From: Rhodospirillaceae bacterium
Lineage (GTDB): Bacteria; Pseudomonadota; Alphaproteobacteria; Thalassobaculales; Thalassobaculaceae
Assembly: GCA_002730675.1 (NCBI GenBank)
Contig: PCAV01000111.1
Span: forward strand, 2,060-11,231
Direction: 5' to 3'
Length of the DNA: 9,172 nt
This document shows positions 5,827-9,172 of the stretch, piece by piece (the stretch's first letter is position 1; the number at the start of each line of letters is the position of its first letter). Position numbers and translations under genes: made by a program. A model generated the notes under the pieces. That model was not told the origin of the DNA. It searched no databases and saw only the letters and a list, made by a program, of their open reading frames with translations.

Positions 5827-7116
5827 TTAAATATCGTTAATCGCACGCGCCGCCTCTCTAATTGCTTTAACGGTAAGATTTACGTCATCTTCGTTATGGG
5901 CCAGTGAGACATAAAACTTGCTATCGCCCTTAAAGACTTGATTTGATCTAAGAAGCTTATTGAATGCAGTTCCTTTCCTCGCATCGGCTTGTAAAATACC
6001 TCTGTAATCAGAAATCTCATTATCCGTAAAAAATACGTCGAACAAGGGAGGTTCTCCAAGTATTACCGCACTATGACCATGATCTTTCATAGCAGCTTCC
6101 AATTCTTCCATTAATACTCGGCCGGTATCAAATACAGTCTCGTATGCCGATTTCGGCTTTAATATTTCTAGGGTTGCGAGCCCTGCCGCCGATGCAACAG
6201 GATTTCCACTTAAGGTCCCTATTTGTGGCAAGAAATGTTTATCGCCAACTGCGTCTTTGTTAAAGAGTTGCATCAAATCTTTGCGTCCACCAACAGCAGC
6301 GAGTGGAAATCCACCGCCAATAATTTTTCCTAATGAACATAGGTCTGGTGTAACCGAATAATATTCCTGTGCGCCGCCGTAAGCAAACCGAAACCCAGTA
6401 ACAATTTCGTCAAATATAAGTGGAATATCATATTTCAGTGTCATGTCCCGTAAAACTTCAAGAAAGCCGGGGGCAGGAGGAATGAGCCTTTGAAAGGGTT
6501 CGACAATCACTGCGCCTAATTGTTCATGATGCTCGTCTAAAATACTCTTGAACATATCTGTATCGTTGAAAGGTGCTACGATAACCTCTTCGCTAACCTT
6601 TTTTGGAATCCCAGGTGAGCCTGGGATTGCTTGGGGAAAATTACTGAGGGTCTTTGGTGCAAGACTCATCAGAGAATAGTCACTCATTCCGTGATAACCG
6701 CCCTCAAACTTTAAAACTTTATCGCGTTCCCGGTAAGCTCGAGCTATTCGCATCGCATAGAGTGTTGCTTCAGACCCGGAACTAACAAACCGAATTTGTT
6801 CGATGCAATTTACTGCGGCACAGATTTCTTCAGCCAATTTTATTCCGTGCTCATTGTTTGCAAAGAAAGTGGTGCCGTTTGGTACTTGATTAAGGACTGC
6901 TTCAGTAACTTTAGGGTGTGCATGGCCAACAAACATGGGGCCTGATCCTAAAAGAAAGTCTACGTATTCATTGCCTCTATTATCCCAAATTCTTCCTTCT
7001 TTCCCTCGCTCGATTATGATTTCACTAGCCATATTGCCAAAATGGCCGCCGGGAAGAACAGCGTGAGCACGTAAACTTAAATCGTCATTTCGGGAAGAAA
7101 TTTTTATTTCGGTCAT
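5827..7116 (-). CDS. Class III PLP-dependent aminotransferase, glutamate-1-semialdehyde aminomutase-like
   Basis: This 429-residue fold-type I PLP enzyme is related to glutamate-1-semialdehyde 2,1-aminomutase (HemL). The N-terminal substrate region begins at LPGGHFGN (21-28). The glycine-rich SSGSEAT (112-118) holds the PLP phosphate, Tyr141-His142 (GGYHG) stacks on the ring, Asp236 (FDEIVTGFR) binds the pyridine nitrogen and Lys264 (SLGKIIGGGFP) forms the Schiff base. All are intact and the length is typical. It differs from true HemL around the SGTEAT and active-site loop segments, and no tetrapyrrole genes are nearby. I therefore read it as an aminotransferase or aminomutase for another amino compound, likely catabolic. 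A strong ribosome-binding site, AGAGGAA, sits 6 nt before the ATG. It is divergent from the crotonase gene across about 190 bp with a central inverted repeat, which hints at joint regulation. The substrate is unknown. Confidence 0.9.
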   Translation of the reverse strand: MTEIKISSRNDDLSLRAHAVLPGGHFGNMASEIIIERGKEGRIWDNRGNEYVDFLLGSGPMFVGHAHPKVTEAVLNQVPNGTTFFANNEHGIKLAEEICAAVNCIEQIRFVSSGSEATLYAMRIARAYRERDKVLKFEGGYHGMSDYSLMSLAPKTLSNFPQAIPGSPGIPKKVSEEVIVAPFNDTDMFKSILDEHHEQLGAVIVEPFQRLIPPAPGFLEVLRDMTLKYDIPLIFDEIVTGFRFAYGGAQEYYSVTPDLCSLGKIIGGGFPLAAVGGRKDLMQLFNKDAVGDKHFLPQIGTLSGNPVASAAGLATLEILKPKSAYETVFDTGRVLMEELEAAMKDHGHSAVILGEPPLFDVFFTDNEISDYRGILQADARKGTAFNKLLRSNQVFKGDSKFYVSLAHNEDDVNLTVKAIREAARAINDI

Positions 7117-7204
7117 CTTCTATTCCTCTGCTGCTCACGCTGACGATGTTCTTGTTTCTTTTAGGGTAATCCAAAAAATGATTAAAAGACGAGTTATCTT
7201 CCAT

Positions 7205-7224
7205 AATATCCGTTATCCGATATT
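7205..7224. promoter_or_regulatory. Candidate operator in the aminotransferase/crotonase divergent region
   Basis: AATATC (7205-7210) and GATATT (7219-7224) are perfect 6-bp inverted arms separated by 8 bp. The element also contains a near-perfect tandem repeat, ATATCCG then TTATCCG (7207-7220). It lies near the centre of the 7117-7310 divergent gap, where a dimeric regulator could act on both genes. No regulator gene is adjacent, so any binding protein would have to come from elsewhere, for example the LysR at the left edge. Clear -10/-35 pairs are not evident around it. Confidence 0.4.
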
Positions 7225-7310
7225 CTAAAAGAAGGATTTGGTCGGACTGAATTGGCTGTTAACTAGAGAGTATTCTGTTTAAAAGACAACTTGTGAAGAG
7301 AGTATGAGTG

Positions 7311-8063
7311 ATGACGAGTGAACTTGTTCTATATGAATCTCGCGATCGTATCGCGCTAATAACAATAAATAGACCAGATAAAATGAATGCATTGTCCAAC
7401 AGCTTAGTCGCTCAACTCAGGGATGCATTCATTCGGTTCAAAAATTCCGATGACCAGTGTGCGGTACTAACTAGTTCAGGAGACAAGGCTTTTTCTGTTG
7501 GAGCAGATATAAAGGATCCACCAACAGACCCGGACCTTTGGGAATGCATGCCTGGGGTAGGAGTAATTGTTGATAAACCAGTCATTGCTGCAGTAGCCGG
7601 ATATTGTGTTGGTGGGGCATATTGCTTGGTGCAGTTTTGTGATCTAGCGGTAGCTGCAGAGAATGCAGACTTTTTCTATCCAGAAGCCCAATTAGGTTTT
7701 TGTGGCGGCTTAATAGCCAGTACGGCAGCCCGCATACCCCATAAAATAGCGATGGAGTTGATGTTAACGGGCAAACATTTTGATGCTCAACGAGCATATG
7801 AAGTTGGTATGATTAACCAAGTCGTTCCTGTCGGAGAACAGGTTGACGTAGCAATGGATTACGCAAAAATTTTGGCGAATAGTGCTCCACTGGTTGTCGG
7901 TATGATTAAACGTTTTGTACGCGATACTGTTACGCCAAAGGGCCCATCTGAACTTCACGCGCTAGCCCGAGCAGAATTGTTCACTATTAGAAATAGCGAA
8001 GATCAGCAAGAGGGAGGCGCAGCTTTTCGAGAAAAACGGACACCAATTTTTAAAGGCCGTTAA
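7311..8063 (+). CDS. Enoyl-CoA hydratase/isomerase (crotonase) family protein
   Basis: This 250-residue crotonase-fold protein acts on acyl-CoA thioesters in the cytoplasm. The oxyanion-hole segments are present: FSVGADIKD near 61-69, and GYCVGGAYC around 97-105. Of the two catalytic glutamates of mitochondrial enoyl-CoA hydratase (Glu144 and Glu164 in the rat enzyme), the second is present as Glu125 in YPEAQLG. The first is replaced by Cys105 (GGAYCL where hydratases read GGCEL). The loop between GADIKD and DKPVIAAV is shorter than in classical hydratases. The reaction may be isomerisation, thioester hydrolysis or another crotonase chemistry instead of hydration. I chose ATG 7311 over the GTG immediately before it because GAAGAGAG at 7295-7302 is well spaced for it. 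A five-codon overlapping frame (7304-7321) spans the start. The luciferase-like gene follows after 66 bp, probably on the same transcript. Confidence 0.9.
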   Translation: MTSELVLYESRDRIALITINRPDKMNALSNSLVAQLRDAFIRFKNSDDQCAVLTSSGDKAFSVGADIKDPPTDPDLWECMPGVGVIVDKPVIAAVAGYCVGGAYCLVQFCDLAVAAENADFFYPEAQLGFCGGLIASTAARIPHKIAMELMLTGKHFDAQRAYEVGMINQVVPVGEQVDVAMDYAKILANSAPLVVGMIKRFVRDTVTPKGPSELHALARAELFTIRNSEDQQEGGAAFREKRTPIFKGR

Positions 8064-8117
8064 TTAAATTTCTCTACATTGTCTTTGTTAAATGAATACA
8101 ATTATTTTCTATGCTGA

Positions 8118-8123
8118 AAGGAG
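8118..8123 (+). promoter_or_regulatory. Strong ribosome-binding site upstream of a non-canonical start
   Basis: AAGGAG is a near-consensus Shine-Dalgarno. It is 6 nt before ATT (8130) and 9 nt before ATA (8133), both in frame with the luciferase-like protein. The in-frame stop TGA at 8115-8117 rules out a start further upstream. The first conventional start codon in frame is TTG at 8175, about 50 nt away and without its own Shine-Dalgarno. Confidence 0.65.
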
Positions 8124-8129
8124 CTAGAA

Positions 8130-9005
8130 ATTATAAAATTAGGTGGCTTAGGTGTTTTCGCTTCGACGCATCTTTTGGATAGAGAAAAACTGGCATTACT
8201 TGCGAATAATGTTGAAAAGTTTGGCTTTGGATCTCTGTGGTTTCCTGAAGCGACTTCTTTTGAGTCATTTTCACTAGCAGCATATTTATTAGCTAATTCA
8301 AACAAACTGATAGTGGGAACAGGCATAGCAAATATTTATGCCCGTGATGCTGTAACGTCCGCGCAAGGCCATGATGGTTTGAACGCTCTTTTTAAAAATA
8401 GATTCATTTTGGGACTGGGCGTTAGCCACGTTTCCTTTGTTGAGGAAATTCGCGGCCACAAATTTGGCAAGCCAGTCTCTTCAATGAGCGACTATTTAGA
8501 AAAGTTAGGGAATGCCGATATCGATCCAAATCTTCGAATGAAGGATAGGAATATTATTTTGGCGGCATTGGGGCCAAGGATGTTGGAGTTGGCTGCTGCT
8601 AAAAGTAAGGGTGCGATACCTTACAGTGTGACTCCCGATTACACGGCAAAAGCACGGGAAATCTTAGGGCCAGAGGCTTGGCTTTGTGTTGAGCAGAAAG
8701 TATGCCTGACAAACATTGAATCAGAGGCAAGGAACGTGGCTAGAAAACAAATGGGAAGGTATCTAAGATGGCCAAATTACCTTAATAATTGGATGAGAAT
8801 GGGTTTCAAAGAGGCAGATTTGGAAGGACATGGCTCTAGCAAATTCCTGGATGCTATGGTTTGTTGGGGTAGCGAAAAGCGAATAATGAGTTACTTGGAA
8901 GAACATTTTAGCTCTGGGGCGGACCACGTCGTAGTGCAGGCTCTACAACCAGATGGAATGGAAGGTACAGATTTTTCCGTCTTGCAGGCGCTTGCACCAA
9001 AGTAA
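8130..9005 (+). CDS. LLM-class (luciferase-like) F420-type oxidoreductase, TIGR03620-like, with non-canonical start
   Basis: This roughly 291-residue TIM-barrel protein resembles the bacterial luciferase-like, F420-dependent oxidoreductase subfamily of TIGR03620. Supporting stretches (numbered from ATT 8130) are GFGSLWFPEA in the second barrel strand, VGTGIANIYARD (62-73), LGLGVSHVSFVEEIRGHKFG (from residue 94), LGPRMLELAAAKSKGAIPY and EQKVCLTN. C-terminal WGS and GADHVVVQAL complete the pattern. The family uses reduced F420 or FMN; which one applies here is not visible, and no F420-biosynthesis gene is in the window. The coding frame runs upstream of TTG 8175 as IKLGGLGVFASTHLLDREK, which is the family's usual first barrel strand, so translation most likely begins at ATT 8130 or ATA 8133. 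Starting at TTG 8175 would delete that strand. It probably shares a transcript with the crotonase gene. The start is uncertain; the family is well supported. Confidence 0.82.
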   Translation: MIKLGGLGVFASTHLLDREKLALLANNVEKFGFGSLWFPEATSFESFSLAAYLLANSNKLIVGTGIANIYARDAVTSAQGHDGLNALFKNRFILGLGVSHVSFVEEIRGHKFGKPVSSMSDYLEKLGNADIDPNLRMKDRNIILAALGPRMLELAAAKSKGAIPYSVTPDYTAKAREILGPEAWLCVEQKVCLTNIESEARNVARKQMGRYLRWPNYLNNWMRMGFKEADLEGHGSSKFLDAMVCWGSEKRIMSYLEEHFSSGADHVVVQALQPDGMEGTDFSVLQALAPK

Positions 9006-9129
9006 TAACCTTAGTGTAAGTTTAATTTTTACTAACTAAATTTATTGTTTATTGCTCTTTTAGCGATTTGAAAAAGAGGTCCAAAAAAAGTGGATTTTAA
9101 AAAACGAGGTTCGCGAAGGTAATTCTCTT
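9006..9129. other. AT-rich intergenic region after the luciferase-like gene
   Basis: This is about 120 bp of AT-rich sequence with in-frame stops. A 7-bp-arm inverted repeat, CTCTTTT (9055-9061) and AAAAGAG (9072-9078), has a 10-nt loop but no following T-run, so it is not a convincing intrinsic terminator. No clear promoter is seen. Confidence 0.4.
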
Positions 9130-9172
9130 ATGGCGCAACAAATTTCCTCAAGAAATGCTGACAGATTATCTA
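9130..9172 (+). CDS. Possible start of another gene, cut by the window edge
   Basis: An ATG at 9130 opens a frame that stays open for the remaining 14 codons (MAQQISSRNADRLS). GAAGG at 9115-9119 lies about 10 nt upstream as a reasonable ribosome-binding site. It follows the luciferase-like gene on the same strand after 124 bp. The fragment is too short to assign a family, and it may be a chance opening. Confidence 0.4.
   Translation, partial: MAQQISSRNADRLS

Noticed and set aside
5813..5830. Small hairpin AATCA-TGC-TGATT between the convergent SDR and aminotransferase genes as a bidirectional terminator
   Set aside because: The stem has only 5 AT-rich pairs, no T-run follows on either strand, and it overlaps the aminotransferase stop codon.
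8102..8326. 74-codon minus-strand frame over the start of the luciferase-like gene
   Set aside because: It is antisense to conserved family sequence and occupies the ribosome-binding region of a real gene.
9055..9078. CTCTTTT/AAAAGAG hairpin as the terminator of the luciferase-like gene
   Set aside because: The weak AT-rich stem has no T-tract after it.
1..9172. CRISPR array, tRNA/rRNA genes, insertion sequence ends or toxin-antitoxin pair
   Set aside because: I found no regularly spaced repeats, tRNA-like cloverleaf, transposase, terminal inverted repeats or small paired genes; gaps between genes are all under 300 bp.

Overview
The window is an AT-leaning (by eye roughly 40-45% GC), densely coded bacterial segment. 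It holds eight complete protein genes, a possible ninth starting at the right edge, and no rRNA, tRNA, CRISPR array, insertion sequence or phage gene that I can see. The protein families suggest a proteobacterium, probably a low-GC marine-type alphaproteobacterium. They are a CrgA-type LysR regulator, a GMC choline-dehydrogenase-like enzyme, a soluble transhydrogenase-like flavoprotein, a class III aminotransferase and a TIGR03620-like F420-type luciferase-family enzyme. The taxonomic guess is inference from remembered family resemblance only.

Layout, left to right: a LysR regulator (46-954, minus) lies divergent from a short CinA C-terminal-domain protein (1226-1714, plus). That gene converges, with only 4 bp between stops, on a GMC flavin oxidoreductase (1719-3323, minus, TTG start). 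Divergent from the GMC gene is an SthA-like pyridine nucleotide transhydrogenase (3544-4950, plus), followed by an SDR oxidoreductase (5053-5802, plus). The SDR gene converges on a glutamate-1-semialdehyde-aminomutase-like aminotransferase (5827-7116, minus). The aminotransferase is divergent from an enoyl-CoA hydratase/isomerase-family gene (7311-8063, plus), and a luciferase-like monooxygenase (about 8130-9005, plus) lies 66 bp downstream of that. A new reading frame may begin at 9130.

Strand changes are frequent, so this is a set of short transcription units around three divergent intergenic regions rather than one operon. Each of these regions contains small inverted repeats that could be operators. 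The enzymes fit a catabolic or redox neighbourhood: alcohol oxidation (GMC), keto/alcohol interconversion (SDR), amino-group transfer (aminotransferase), acyl-CoA chemistry (crotonase), flavin or F420 oxidation (LLM) and NAD(P)H balancing (SthA). The substrate cannot be read from the sequence, and the pathway link is inference.

The most notable points are these. The luciferase-like gene has a strong Shine-Dalgarno and a family-typical N-terminus but no ATG, GTG or TTG there (ATT or ATA instead). The crotonase has Cys where enoyl-CoA hydratase has its first catalytic Glu. The transhydrogenase-like protein lacks both redox cysteines. The CinA-domain protein has altered signature motifs. I do not see convincing evidence of a wholly new type of system.
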